A stretch of DNA of 64,000 bases from Trichomonas vaginalis G3 (GCF_026262505.1 NC_067205.1:22849585-22913584); one strand, 5' to 3'; positions 48,958 to 59,668 are shown, counted from the first letter of the stretch. Translations and numbers: made by a program. Notes: a model not told the origin generated them from the letters alone.

Positions 48958-48971
48958 AGGTGAGATCTCAC
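48958..48971. promoter_or_regulatory. GGTGAGATCTCACC palindrome, right TIR copy
   Basis: The same perfect palindrome as in the left TIR. It is preceded here by three GGTGAAAAAAG-type steps and followed by ACTTCACCTAAATTTATTTTT. Confidence 0.7.
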
Positions 48972-49082
48972 CACTTCACCTAAATTTATTTTTGTGCTAT
49001 GTTTTCATACGCGTGAAGGTGGTGATATCATTAATTTTTAAGTTTATTTTTATATAAATGACAGAACAAAAATAAAGCATAT

Positions 49083-49511
49083 CTACTCAACAGGAATGAG
49101 ACCCTTACTGACTATGTATTCGTTTAATGCTTGATGAAAACAATGGTACATATTATCGTATGGGTATACACAACGTCTGTTTCCATCGTCGTCGTATATG
49201 TAGAGCTCAAATCCAGTCCAACCTTCTTTTGTACAATATGTAGCTTTATTTAAAATTATGTAGATAAGGCAATTTTCTTCATCGCTCCAGAAATAATTTT
49301 TGTTCTTTGTTGAAATAGTTTTCGTTCCTCTGCGACCATAAGGAATGTATGCAATGAACTTTGCGTCATAAGGGATTGTAATATATTCAGGGTTTCTTTC
49401 ATCGTCAATGGGTCTGTCTTTGTTAAAATGCATGTTTCTCAGTTTTACTTGAGTTTTGAATAGTTCACGGAAACGTTCTGGGAAAGAGTCATAGTAAATG
49501 TAGTCAGACAT
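49083..49511 (-). CDS. TIR-borne gene, right copy, 142 aa, unknown
   Basis: The product is identical to that of the left TIR gene at 27635-28063. Both copies read from the element tip inward. Confidence 0.75.
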   Translation of the reverse strand: MSDYIYYDSFPERFRELFKTQVKLRNMHFNKDRPIDDERNPEYITIPYDAKFIAYIPYGRRGTKTISTKNKNYFWSDEENCLIYIILNKATYCTKEGWTGFELYIYDDDGNRRCVYPYDNMYHCFHQALNEYIVSKGLIPVE

Positions 49512-49780
49512 GCCTTTACAATGAAATAAAAAAGTTGGAAAATAAATAAAATAAGGTTATTTTTTATTTAGTGAGGATGGTAGTGAATTCGTTAGTGAAG
49601 TCGTTAGTGAAGTCGTTAGTGAAGTCGTTAGTGATTGGCGGCTTTGTAAATATTTAAGGTTAAGTTGGTGTTATGGTTGTGTTGTAAAATATACGTTAAC
49701 GGTTTTGTAAAGTGCCAGATTGACATATCTTCGGTAAGATGGCGCGCAGTGCCACAGTACTGAAGATAGTCATACTAACT

Positions 49781-50261
49781 TATGCAGCAAAACTTATCAT
49801 ATTGTGATAAGAAGAATTCAAATTACTTACTTTGATATTTCCAAACCTATGATAGAAAGAAGACTTAAAGCCACTACACTGTGATATTGACAATTCAAAT
49901 GCGTAGCTTTTATCGTTACTTCCATCATTTGGTTCAATGCAATATGCACTCCCAATATTATTGTTATTAACTGAGCAGTATGAAAAGCAATTTTGAACTA
50001 AAACGCATTCAGAGTCCTTGATATAGCAAGCTCCACCATTTTCTGTAGAGCTGTTGTTGTAAAATGAGCATATTTCAAGTAATACTTTGCTGCTAGTATA
50101 AATGTTAATTGCTTGATTTTGATGATTACAAGAAAATACTACATTATGGATATAATAATTTCCAGTTCCTGATATAGCTTTACTTTCGTTTTTGTCAATA
50201 AAAGTATCTGTAAATAATTCTGTCTGTCTATTTCTTTAATAGAAAGTGTGCTTCTGATCAT
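49781..50261 (-). pseudogene. Disrupted host beta-helix surface-type gene, N-terminal piece
   Basis: The minus strand encodes beta-helix style repeats: NYYIHNVVFSCNHQNQAINI, LEICSFYNNSSTENGGACYI, VLVQNCFSYCS. If the Maverick and one TATGCA copy are ignored, this frame runs straight into the fragment at 27132-27382, and from there into the piece at 25628-25854, for a host protein of about 315 residues. The likely start MIRSTLSIKEIDRQ (ATG complementary to 50259-50261) is in a different frame from the rest, within a GACAGACAGA run. So there is either a one- or two-base slip in this copy or another start. The family resembles Trichomonas Pmp-like surface proteins, cell-surface candidates for adhesion. 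Confidence 0.78.
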
Positions 50262-50420
50262 TGGTTCGTGTTAATGTACCAGACTTTTATTAATTGCGAA
50301 AAAAAATTTATAAAAAAGGTGACAATATAAAATTTTTATAGAAAAGGTGACACTTTGTGAATCGTATTAGAGTCGTACCAGATAAAATAAAGTATAAATC
50401 AAATTTTATAATAATATTTT

Positions 50421-52532
50421 TTATGCAACAGTTACAGCCTTAGCTAAGTTTCTTGGTCTGTCAACGTTGATTCCTTTCTGAAGAGCAACATAGTATGAAA
50501 GTAGTTGCATTGGAATAATGTTAACAATCATCTGTGTCCACTGACTCATCTTCGGAACAACAATCAACCAATCAGAGAAACTCTTGACTTTGTTGACATC
50601 TTCTTCTGTGACAACGACAAGAACTTTTGCACCTCTTGCTTTGATCTGTTGAAGAGATGATTGACCGGCTGAAAACATCTCATCATCTTCTCCTGTAGCA
50701 AAGAAGATGACCAATGAGTCGTTGTCAATCAATGCCAATGGACCATGCTTAAGTTCTCCTGCCATGAGACCTTCAGAATGGATATATGTCAATTCTTTGA
50801 TTTTGAGTGCTGTTTCGCGAGCAGTTGCGTAATGTGTTCTTCTTCCAAGCATGATCAAGTTCTTCTGTTTAGCAACGAATGCTGAGATCTCTTGTATTGT
50901 TGGAGATGTCGATTTAAGAACTTCTTCAACCATGGATGGCAAACTCGCCAAATCTTGGAGTGCGCGTTTCCTCTCTTTGCGCTGTGAAATGGAATCTTGC
51001 ATGAGAAGCAACAAAAACATTAATAATGTTTCAATCATACTTGTATAGCATTTCGTGGATGCAACACCGATTTCAACACCTGCGTTAAGGTGTATACCGC
51101 ATGTTGTACCACGGGAAATTGATGAACCTGGTGTGTTGTTGATTCCAACACAAAATGCACCGCAATTTCGACAATGTTCAAGTGCCATCAATGTATCTGC
51201 TGTTTCACCGGATTGAGACAAGAATACACATGTATCATCACGGAAAACAATTGGCTTTCGATCATTGAAATCACTGGCAACTTCAACAAAAATTCTTTGA
51301 CGTGTAAACTGCTCAAAAAGTGGACGAACCGCCAATGCCGCGTTGTATGAAGTTCCACAACCGATGAAGATGATGTACTTAGATTGTTTGATAGTCTCGA
51401 TGTAAGGGATCATACCACCCAAGTGGATATCAGTTGATCCTGGAAGAATACGACCTCTTGTTGTTGCTGCCAAAGAATTTGGTTGTTCCATGATCTCTTT
51501 CAACATGAAATGTCCGTAGTTTCCTTTAGCAATGGATTCTAATGACAACTGGAGTGTCTCTGAGATTCTGTTTGACTTGAATTTTTCTTGTGATGGAGCT
51601 GTGTTAATGATATCGATTCCATTCTCACAGATATGAACGATATCCCAGTCTTCAAGGATAATAACATCTCTCGTGTGCTCAGCAAATGCTGGAGCGTCTG
51701 ATGCGAGGAATAATTCACATGGTTTTGGTGCTTGGTGGTAAATTGGCTCGTTAAAGTCTGTGACTGAGCCGAAAAGATCATCACGCTTCATGTCAATTAA
51801 TCTTGCTGCGTGTTTTGCTTCACATTCTCCTTCGTATTTAAGACCGAGAAGCATTGGTGAGGATAATCTGCATGCAACGACTTCATTTGGATAGAGCGAT
51901 GATTTGAAGACAGCACCAAATGTTCCTTGTACTAATTTCATTGTATTTGCGATAACTTGAAGGAATGTTGGCTTCTTTCCGAGCTCAACTGTAAGTCTGT
52001 TGTAAATAAATAAAGCAAGCTTAGCAAGAACCTCTGTATCTGTTTCTGATGTGAACTTTGCATTTGCATCTTTTGGATTTTGAATGCTGATCATTGTATC
52101 AACTTGTTCAACTTTTGAGGCAGTAGAAAACAAACTTTCTTGGAGTAAACGATCTCTTAATTCAGCATAATTTGAAATAATACCGTTGTGAACAACAACG
52201 AATTCCATATTTGGTGAAGAAATATGTGGGTGAGCATTTCCTGCTGTTGGCGGACCATGTGTAGCCCATCTAGTATGAGCAATTGCAACATGACTGTGAA
52301 AAACGGTCTCGTCTGTTAAATAGTCCTTGATTAAGTTAGAAAGATTATCAACAGTTCCTTTTGATTTGGCAATGACAATCTTGTTCTCGTCTTTGTCTTT
52401 GATATCAAAAGATATTCCGCAAGAGTCATAGCCACGATATTCCAACTTCTTTAAGCCAGAAAGGAGATTAGTTAAGATCTCCCTGAGCTTTTTATCCTTA
52501 ATAAAATTCATGTAAGCAAAGATTCCACACAT
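50421..52532 (-). CDS. GFAT: Glutamine:fructose-6-phosphate aminotransferase (GFAT)
   Basis: The 703 residues match the eukaryotic type. It has MCGIFAYMN with the N-terminal nucleophile Cys2 after methionine removal, then RGYDSCGI, HTRWATHG, VVHNGIISNY and SETDTEVLAKL of the glutaminase domain (to about residue 310). Two SIS sugar-isomerase domains follow: FIGCGTSYNAAL near 390, SQSGETADTL near 435 and ASTKCYTSMIETLL near 490 in the first, LGRRTHYATARETALKIKEL and HSEGLMAGELKHGPLALI in the second. The end is DRPRNLAKAVTVA, one residue off the usual TVE. The enzyme makes glucosamine-6-phosphate from fructose-6-phosphate and glutamine, the first step to UDP-GlcNAc. It is a clean host gene, divergent from the hydrolase at 53314. 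Confidence 0.96.
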   Translation of the reverse strand: MCGIFAYMNFIKDKKLREILTNLLSGLKKLEYRGYDSCGISFDIKDKDENKIVIAKSKGTVDNLSNLIKDYLTDETVFHSHVAIAHTRWATHGPPTAGNAHPHISSPNMEFVVVHNGIISNYAELRDRLLQESLFSTASKVEQVDTMISIQNPKDANAKFTSETDTEVLAKLALFIYNRLTVELGKKPTFLQVIANTMKLVQGTFGAVFKSSLYPNEVVACRLSSPMLLGLKYEGECEAKHAARLIDMKRDDLFGSVTDFNEPIYHQAPKPCELFLASDAPAFAEHTRDVIILEDWDIVHICENGIDIINTAPSQEKFKSNRISETLQLSLESIAKGNYGHFMLKEIMEQPNSLAATTRGRILPGSTDIHLGGMIPYIETIKQSKYIIFIGCGTSYNAALAVRPLFEQFTRQRIFVEVASDFNDRKPIVFRDDTCVFLSQSGETADTLMALEHCRNCGAFCVGINNTPGSSISRGTTCGIHLNAGVEIGVASTKCYTSMIETLLMFLLLLMQDSISQRKERKRALQDLASLPSMVEEVLKSTSPTIQEISAFVAKQKNLIMLGRRTHYATARETALKIKELTYIHSEGLMAGELKHGPLALIDNDSLVIFFATGEDDEMFSAGQSSLQQIKARGAKVLVVVTEEDVNKVKSFSDWLIVVPKMSQWTQMIVNIIPMQLLSYYVALQKGINVDRPRNLAKAVTVA

Positions 52533-53313
52533 GATATTTTAATTATTTGATTTTGAATTTGAAAACCTCACAATTTTTTTATATCCCGAATCCAATAAAA
52601 TTGTTCTGGTGTAATCAAACCACTATATCACAAGTAGATATCAATGTATTTATATTGCTTTTATCAAATATCTACATTGAAGTCGAATTCACCGGGACTT
52701 TGTTTATCACTGAATGGTACCTTTCTAAAACTTCACGAGCACATATGCATAGAAATAATTTCATCACTCTATTTTAGGATTAAAATAATACTGGTTCGTT
52801 GATTACAAATCTGCAAGAGACAAAATATAAGGGTAGCAAAAAATACGCATCAAAAGATATTCTATTCAATTACACATCATAATGTGAAGGAAAATCTCTA
52901 AAATATAACAAAAAACAAACAAAATTAAAAAATTCATTTTTATTATCATTTTTAACCTTAATAACTTCATACACTCCATATACGTTATCATCCCAAATGT
53001 TTTGTTTCATTAAAGTACTATATAAATGTGTATTTTAAATACGATTATCGGAAAATGATTGAGATAATTTAAAAATAAATCATAAATCATATGATGCATG
53101 ATAATGTAAGGTTATTTGCAATCAAGAATCGGGTGTTAATGATCCTTATTGGAATATTCAATTACAACTTTACAATTATTCAAAACGTACATTATTTTGA
53201 GAAAAGTGTCTAATTAGTTACACTGAACATTTAAAAAGTTTATCCAAAAATATTTCTCACAAAATATTGTCACTTTTTAGAAGATTTTAAATTGACGGGT
53301 TTGCTTCAAATAA
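52533..53313. other. Divergent intergenic region between GFAT and hydrolase
   Basis: AT-rich sequence of about 780 bp with no supported gene. Both flanking genes start away from it, so it must hold two promoters. TCAAATAA lies directly upstream of both start codons (CTTCAAATAAATG for the hydrolase, TCAAATAATTAAAATATCATG for GFAT), a possible shared start-site feature. Confidence 0.5.
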
Positions 53314-54249
53314 ATGCTTGTAAGTCAAGGAGTAAAAGCAATCATACGACCACCTCGCAGTCATTATAATTTAAATAAGATGCACCAATACAACGAAATC
53401 CCCGGATTTGGATCTGTTCTTAGAATTGGTTTTCCGGTAAATACAAAACGCAATTTACGAATATATGCATCGTTTTACGAAGCACCGCATCCACGACCAG
53501 GAAATCCAGTTGTGTTCTATCTACACGGAAATGCATCAAATCAATTAGAGGGCAGATTTTGTGTTTCATTATTTATACCGGTAGGAGTTCATGTTTGCTG
53601 CTTTGATTATATAGGATGTGGTGAAAGTGAAGGAAAATACGTCACACTTGGATATTACGAAGTAGATGACACAAAATCAGTCATTGATCAAGTTCGAGCA
53701 ACTTTCAAATGTACGAAATATGCATTATGGGGAAGATCAATGGGAGCAGCAACAGCTCTCTTGTATGCGGCCAAATATCACGATGTTTCTTCAATAATTG
53801 CAGATTCAGCTTTTATTTCTATCACAGATTTATGTCGATCAGTAGCAAAGTCCAAGAATATACCCGACTCGTTATATAATTCTTTAATGCCGCATATACA
53901 TCAAAAAATCATCGAGAAAACAGGCTTCGATATTAATAACTTAAATATTCTTGATGAGGCCAAAAATATTACATGTCCAGTTATATTTGTACATGGGCAA
54001 GATGATGATTTCATTTGTCCTTCAAATTCTCAAAGTTTGTATTCATTATGCGGGTCTAATGAGAAAAGATTAAGAATTGTTGAAGGAAAACACAACACAG
54101 ACAGATCAGAAGCAAGTGTTGTTGAAGCAACTACGTTTATTTGCCATTGGTTCGGATTTGAAGTTGAATTTGTTGTTCCTGAAGAACCAATACAACAAGG
54201 ATCATCACAGCATTTTTCAAATGCAAATGAGATGATGAAAAATGTTTAG
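53314..54249 (+). CDS. Serine hydrolase of the alpha/beta fold (ABHD13/17, Bem46-like)
   Basis: The 311 residues carry the order typical of this family: FYLHGNASN near residue 67 (oxyanion HGN), FDYIGCGESEG near 96, nucleophile elbow GRSMGA with Ser141, acid HGQDDDF with Asp230 (or a neighbour), and the general base in EGKHN, His259. There is no signal peptide or membrane helix. Relatives include depalmitoylases and methylesterase-like S33 enzymes. The substrate is unknown. The start is the first ATG. An internal M22 is possible, since conservation begins near residue 30. Confidence 0.85.
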   Translation: MLVSQGVKAIIRPPRSHYNLNKMHQYNEIPGFGSVLRIGFPVNTKRNLRIYASFYEAPHPRPGNPVVFYLHGNASNQLEGRFCVSLFIPVGVHVCCFDYIGCGESEGKYVTLGYYEVDDTKSVIDQVRATFKCTKYALWGRSMGAATALLYAAKYHDVSSIIADSAFISITDLCRSVAKSKNIPDSLYNSLMPHIHQKIIEKTGFDINNLNILDEAKNITCPVIFVHGQDDDFICPSNSQSLYSLCGSNEKRLRIVEGKHNTDRSEASVVEATTFICHWFGFEVEFVVPEEPIQQGSSQHFSNANEMMKNV

Positions 54250-54772
54250 ATTTTATTTTATTATTGTTTGATATTTTTTCATGAATTAAACATGTATTTT
54301 AGAGTTATATTTCCACTTAACACCACTAATGGAATTCAACTTAAGCAAGTTTTTAAAGTACGATCAACAAATTAATTATTCGATTATTGCAACATCCCCA
54401 ATATATCAAAATAATTTGGCATAAACAATTGAACATATAGCTAAGTTGTTTTGCTGAATAACTACCTTTACTTTCATTTTTCGTGATATAATTCAAAAAA
54501 GCACATAAATTATTAGAGTTCAAGGCCGAAATCGGTATAAGTATCATTGATTCATCGGCGCTTTTCCAATTATACATAATTTCATATTTAATCAGATAAG
54601 ATTTTCAGGAACTCTTCATATAAACTACATAACAAAGAAATTCATTTTACCTCGTTACTGTTTGTTATTATTAAGCGGGGCATTGCTTATTTAATTAATA
54701 TTTCTAAAATAAAGTTGTAATTTTTTTTCAAACGACATATATACAAACATTTTACTAATATAATAAATAATA
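54250..54772. other. Convergent intergenic region
   Basis: AT-rich sequence between the stops of the hydrolase and the coiled-coil gene. A small minus-strand frame at about 54353-54577 looks random. No repeat or RNA gene is seen. Confidence 0.5.
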
Positions 54773-55690
54773 TTAAATTCTTGGCAGTCTTGCTCTTGAA
54801 TTTCTAATTCCGACATCCTTCAAAATCGCGTATCTAAGATTTAAAATTTCGGTTTTCTTTTCACGCTGAGCAATGTAAGCGTTCTTTTTCTCTGCTGCAT
54901 TCTGCATTGCGTTTTCTCTTTCCTTCTTTTGTCTTTCCATCAGCTCTGTTCTGGACTTATAAAAAGCAAATGCATGGTTCTTTTTATTTGTTTCAAACTC
55001 TTGGGAGGAAACTTCATTAATTTGCTTCTTAATGAGTGATGCATCATCGAATCTATTCATTTTCTGTAGCATGGCTTGTTGATTTTTGAGATTTCTGAGG
55101 AATTGTGAATCTCGATAAAACATCTTATAATGAGCTCCATGTCTCCAATCTTGGTCGTGATCTAATAGTTCTGAACGCTGTTTCTTGATGAGATTTTTCA
55201 TCTTTGTAGCTTGCTTTTGCTCTAGTACTGTTTCACCATTTTGGATTTGCAAAAGCATTCTATCAATTTCATCAAATGATTCTTTAATCTTTTCGTCTAG
55301 AGCTTCATAATCTGGAACACGTGCAGTATTGACTCTTTGTAATTTTCGACTGTATAAGCGTGCTCTTGGACCTCGAGCAGTTCTTGGAAGTTGTGGCTTA
55401 AATTCATTATCGAACAATCCTCCCATATTTTGTTCTTGTTGATTATCTGATTGATCTTTTGATTTTGTTTCTGAATCATTATTATCAGTGCATGGATTTA
55501 TAACTTCATCCACTATTGGTGGAGTTTCTTGAATAGGGTTTTGATTTTTGTCTTCTTCTTCCTGATTTTGATTTTTATCTTCGGAATTTTCTGATTGATC
55601 CTCATCGTCATCAGACCAGCCAGAGCTTCTCTGAAAAGCCCAATATGCTTTATTTACATTGATTGAGCCAATCATCGAAAATTTCCACAT
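54773..55690 (-). CDS. Coiled-coil protein, 305 aa, unknown host gene
   Basis: Residues 25-85 are acidic and glutamine/asparagine-rich (SDDDEDQSENSEDKNQNQEE), residues 100-125 basic (RTARGPRARLYSRKLQRVNT), and 130-300 long helices with coiled-coil character (LDEKIKESFDEIDRMLLQIQ, SRTELMERQKKERENAMQNA). The end is NSRARLPRI. The start might be MIGSINVNKAYWAF, five codons in. A TTCATCAAG string lies just before the first ATG, as for the gene at 17109. It is probably cytoskeleton-associated, with no family recognised. Confidence 0.75.
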   Translation of the reverse strand: MWKFSMIGSINVNKAYWAFQRSSGWSDDDEDQSENSEDKNQNQEEEDKNQNPIQETPPIVDEVINPCTDNNDSETKSKDQSDNQQEQNMGGLFDNEFKPQLPRTARGPRARLYSRKLQRVNTARVPDYEALDEKIKESFDEIDRMLLQIQNGETVLEQKQATKMKNLIKKQRSELLDHDQDWRHGAHYKMFYRDSQFLRNLKNQQAMLQKMNRFDDASLIKKQINEVSSQEFETNKKNHAFAFYKSRTELMERQKKERENAMQNAAEKKNAYIAQREKKTEILNLRYAILKDVGIRNSRARLPRI

Positions 55691-57314
55691 CTTTCTTGAT
55701 GAATTGACAATTGAATTGTTCTAACGTACAGTTCTTGGTTTTTGAATATTTCGGTCATATATACCATAAGTATGAATAAAGTACGGCTGGAAATTTGATG
55801 CGATTTCTTCAATTATTGAAAATTGTAAAATGTAATAAACTTGAATTATGATGGTGACGGATGCTTTCCCACTTGTCACACTCATGTAATCATTATATTT
55901 TCAAGTATGAACGCTCAAATACTAAATTAACAACCAATGATCTGCGATAAATTTGCGTTTCAGTTTTTACATCAGAAGCACTTTGATCACAACATGTATG
56001 CTTATAAATATTAGTAAACTTCGTTATAACGAAAGAATATATCCTATTCAATATCTGTAAATTTGATGTTTCAAAATTTTTCCTTTAGAATAGAACATCA
56101 GTATTGAATTTATTATTGACATAGCCAAACGAAGGATATTTATCTTATACACCTTTCTAAAAACTTTATACACGCTTTCTATAGTACTCTCGGAAATAAA
56201 TTCTATAGGGTAATGAAAAATTAAAGGGGACTTTTTGAAGGGGAGATGTAAACTATTGAACATCCGACCAAACACCGATCCTATTTTTGTGGCTCTCAAT
56301 TCCTTAACGTCTGCTCAGAAAAAAAGTATACGTTTAGATATATTTGAATGGTTTACTTTTAGGGTATAGAAAATCCAATTCCAAGATAGTATCATGTAAT
56401 GATTCTGTAATGAGAATCTGGTTTTAATAATTTCTTCTTCTAATTTTTTATATAAAAATTTGAATTTTTTTAATAAGGAGCCATAGCAATTCATGTTAAA
56501 GCAAACTTTGAAAAGTAACATATTAATGATTTCCAGCTTCTTCCATGAGTTTTAGTAAGTTGTTGCTAATTTATTGAAATAATTTGGAGAGAATTCAACG
56601 GAAAATCAGGGAGCATGCGCAGTAAGCATTACAGTTTCTACCTTTTGATTTCTATCAGTAGATTTTAAACTAATAATACATTTTGCTGATGACTTGGGAA
56701 AAATAAAAATTTTAAACGGGCATTTTTCAAAATTAGAATTAAACATTGTGTTTAATTTATGCTCATCATGAAATTTATTATTTCTAAAGAATAATTCGAG
56801 TTCTTCAAATTTAATTTATTTTCAAAAAAATCATATGTATTATTCAACCAATTATATGGCATTTGCTAATACTTAAAGTGGACCTTATAAATATCAAACC
56901 GGAGCCAAGAAATGAATGATACATTCTAATATGGTCACAATCTAACAAATCATAGAGGTATTACTCAATCAGTGTGAGACAAATCCTATTTACAGCTAAT
57001 GTGGACCGATATATTCATTATATTTCATAAAAATATACTCAATAAATTATCAAATTCCATCAGATAACGATATGTATCAAATTTAACTATTAAACAATAT
57101 TTGCTTATCAATAACATGTAGATTAATATAAGAACATTGTATAAGTATAGATTCTAAAATTTCAGAGAATTTTTATTTTTAAATTTTTCTTGAAAATATT
57201 ATTGTATTATGAACATATAATATTTTTATAATTAAGTTCTCAAATCATTTGAATAGGTTCTGAAATCTATTTTTGAGACCACTATATTTTTTTTTAATTT
57301 TTTCATTAGTTATT
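55691..57314. other. Long AT-rich intergenic region
   Basis: No gene can be supported with confidence. Two minus-strand frames at 56048-56299 and 56315-56521 have a somewhat protein-like look (FGRMFNSLHLPFKKSPLIFH) and could be remnants of a host gene, but no family is recognised. GATGTAAACTATT at about 56250 resembles a string at 59688. Confidence 0.4.
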
Positions 57315-58327
57315 CTACACCATTAAGAATTCGAATATACCAAAGATGTTTTTATCATAGTATTCATCGGCACATAAATTTGGAACATGACCAATGTAGT
57401 GAGTTCCAAAACGAGGCATAAATAATTTATCTCTAAAATAAATATTCAAGAATTTTTCAAGAATTTCAGGACTATATTGAACCAGTTTTTTTGTATAAAG
57501 ATTCATAATGCAGAAGTCTTTAGGTTTTGCATCATTAACAAACTTTTCTATATCTTCTAATTCAGAATCCGGCAATATTCCTTTTCGCTCTATTAAGTAC
57601 TTTTTTATTCCTTCTTTAAACATGTCATAATAACCAAAATCATCATCAACTACAGCTCTGAATTGAAACTGTTTTGCTTTCTAAAGAGTCTCAGTAACTA
57701 TGAATTTATTTATTTCATCGTAATTTCGATATACATGTTTATATAAGAAGTACTCATGCCTTTTTCTGATGGCAATTTTCTCTTCATCCTTTTTGATTCT
57801 TAGATGAATTGCATAAGAAATGTGACTTAATTTGCGTTCTGGATGTAATCCATATAGATATGGGTCTATAGAATACATCTTTTTGAGAAACAATTCTTCT
57901 TTTGGAGATCTTGGTTTCCAACGTTCATTTTCATTATAATTCATTAAAGTTTTTGAACAAAAAAATTTTTTTTCAGAATTTTTTTTGCTAACAATCTTAG
58001 AACGATATATAAACTATTCAAAAAATGAATGATGAGTTTTAATATGAATGCACCATTAACGCATGAACACCAGCTTAGCATTACCACTTCAAGACGTCCT
58101 TCTTTGATTGCAATACTGAGTAGACTAGATCCATACTTATCACTTGTATCGTTATCACAGTTACATTCTATGAGAGATTTCTCAATCAAAATCTTTATCA
58201 ATTTCATTTCAACATATATACTAGAGTCAAAATCTCGAGCACAAAAGTGACATTGAATACTTGTAAGTATTGAATTCCCATGTAAACTATTCATTTCTAT
58301 CGTTTTTTGTAGTCCACATTTCCTCAC
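57315..58327 (-). pseudogene. Ankyrin-type host gene remnant with unknown C-terminal domain
   Basis: The first part shows one or two degenerate ankyrin repeats (YGSSLLSIAIKEGRLEVVML). It is followed, in changed frames, by a charged domain (RWKPRSPKEELFLKKMYSID, ISYAIHLRIKKDEEK) and by DDFGYYDMFKEGIKKYLIER and GILPDSELEDIEKFV. Frame changes lie near 57950 and between 57624 and 57680. In this last gap a different frame continues the same coding style, so one gene with at least two frameshifts is likely. Trichomonas has very many ankyrin genes and relics. Confidence 0.55.
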
Positions 58328-59160
58328 TCTCGATTTTACTCATAAAAATATTAAAAAAATCACTATACAATATATAAAATATATATTTATATGGTTAAAA
58401 CAATGTTATTTTTGCGAGATTTCATCTGAAATTAAAATTAGGGATTTTTTGAATTTTGAACTAAAATTTGTGATTGGCAAATATTGAATAATCGATTGGA
58501 ATATGAAAGAAATACTTTAAAATTGAATAGAATGTGCCGATAGAATTTTTCTCACAATTTTAAAAAGTTGTTCAAATCCTATTTTTGATTGAGTTTTTGC
58601 AATTGTTATATATCAAGTGACAAGCTAAAAATAAAATTTTTGTTGCACTACTATTTTTGCAACAATTTGTAAATTACGTGCATCCCTTGTATTCCAGTGA
58701 TCAACATCGAGATTACATATTGTAAGAAATCCTTTTGAAGTAGATCTCTATTTGAATTCAAATTCGGACAGTCTATTTCATGTTGCTTCGTGAGAATGTA
58801 TATAATTTGCAATGTGAATATTATATAATTGATTCTGTATAAATAAGTAATTATGCTTTAGGAAACTGCTCGGCATTGCATGAGATCTAATCTTATAATA
58901 ATTTTTTAGATATGTTGAAATATGTAATATTTAGCTTCAATATCATTTATTATGGTGTGTCTTTGCTGTTTTTTTGATATTGGATATCAATGACTCTTCT
59001 GTGAACGAAAAAATCATATAAATCATTAAATTCTAAACGTAAGCGAAACTCATTCAATTTATTATTAGAATCAAATCTATTTTAAAATTGAGCTATTCGT
59101 TAAATCACAAAAGGATACTTTATATTTTTAGTCAAAATTTGTTGATAGGAGCTTATTGGC
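58328..59160. other. AT-rich intergenic region
   Basis: Nothing is supported in this stretch. Base composition rises abruptly in GC just after it, at about 59160. Confidence 0.5.
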
Positions 59161-59570
59161 GCAATCTCATGTTCTTCCTGGAAGCAGCGCACAGACCAGT
59201 CAGAAGCGCTCCTTCCAGGACCAGAAAGACTAGAAGGGGGTCCTGACCTTGAGAAAGGACCCCCCTTCCAGGTCTTTCTGGGACAATTCGGTTCGCATTG
59301 CGAGTGTCTGCTGCTTCTTTTGACCAAAGCAGCAGACACTCGCAATTATATGTTGCGGCAAGTGCATCTGTGGTGTCGGAATGCACTTGCCGCGAACTTC
59401 GAGCAATCTCCTGATCTTCCTGGAAGCAGCGCACAGACCAGTCAGAAGCGCTCCTTCCAGGACCAGAAAGACTAGAAGGGGGCCCTGACCTTGAGAAAGG
59501 ACCCCCTTCCAGGTCTTTCTCCAAGGAACATTGTGCCATTGTGGGAGACATGCAGAGGCAATGTCTCCCA
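59161..59570. repeat. GC-rich cluster of seven strong hairpins, partly duplicated
   Basis: Stems read directly: 59176-59190/59206-59220 (15 bp, one mismatch), 59223-59243/59257-59279 (about 20 bp with mismatches), 59300-59316/59327-59343 (17 bp perfect, GCGAGTGTCTGCTGCTT), 59355-59367/59381-59393 (13 bp perfect), copies of the first two at 59418-59462 and 59465-59520 (the 119-bp block from 59161 repeats from 59403), and 59542-59551/59561-59570 (10 bp perfect). The region is markedly richer in G and C than its flanks. Reading frames through it are by-products of the repeats. Confidence 0.93.
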
Positions 59571-59668
59571 GAATGATACATTGCGACCAACACGAGTGAA
59601 TGGGACACTCTATTCTTTCAATTTTCTCATTAATATTTTATCTTTTTTTATTGGGCGCGTAAAGGGTT

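Larger units (their letters stand above)
27383..49780. mobile_element. Element B: Maverick/Polinton, 22.4 kb, both ends present (fossil)
   Basis: Both ends are in the window, with TIRs of about 0.85 kb and the 6-bp direct repeat TATGCA outside them. Parts: a gene inside each TIR, major capsid, two penton-like paralogues, protein-primed DNA polymerase B, KilA-N-type genes, integrase, phage-like fibre, packaging ATPase and small structural candidates. No protease gene was recognised. The structure is complete at the ends but broken inside, with about a dozen or more breaks in roughly a third of the genes (polymerase and integrase included). The TIR genes at both ends encode identical proteins and the TIRs differ only by small changes and one 12-bp repeat unit, so the insertion is probably young. 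Confidence 0.93.
48900..49780 (-). repeat. Element B right terminal inverted repeat
   Basis: The inverse of 27383-28236 with small differences: one extra 12-bp CGTTAGTGAAGT unit, an extra AGAGGTGAAAAA step, and five extra bases at the tip (ends GTCATACTAACT). The 6-bp repeat TATGCA follows at 49781. Confidence 0.93.

Noticed and set aside
59100-59608. Minus-strand frames through the GC-rich region, with a repeated GGPFSRSGPPSSLSGPGRS-like peptide
   Set aside because: The peptide repeat simply mirrors the duplicated hairpin DNA. The composition is unlike any gene in the window and frames differ between copies.
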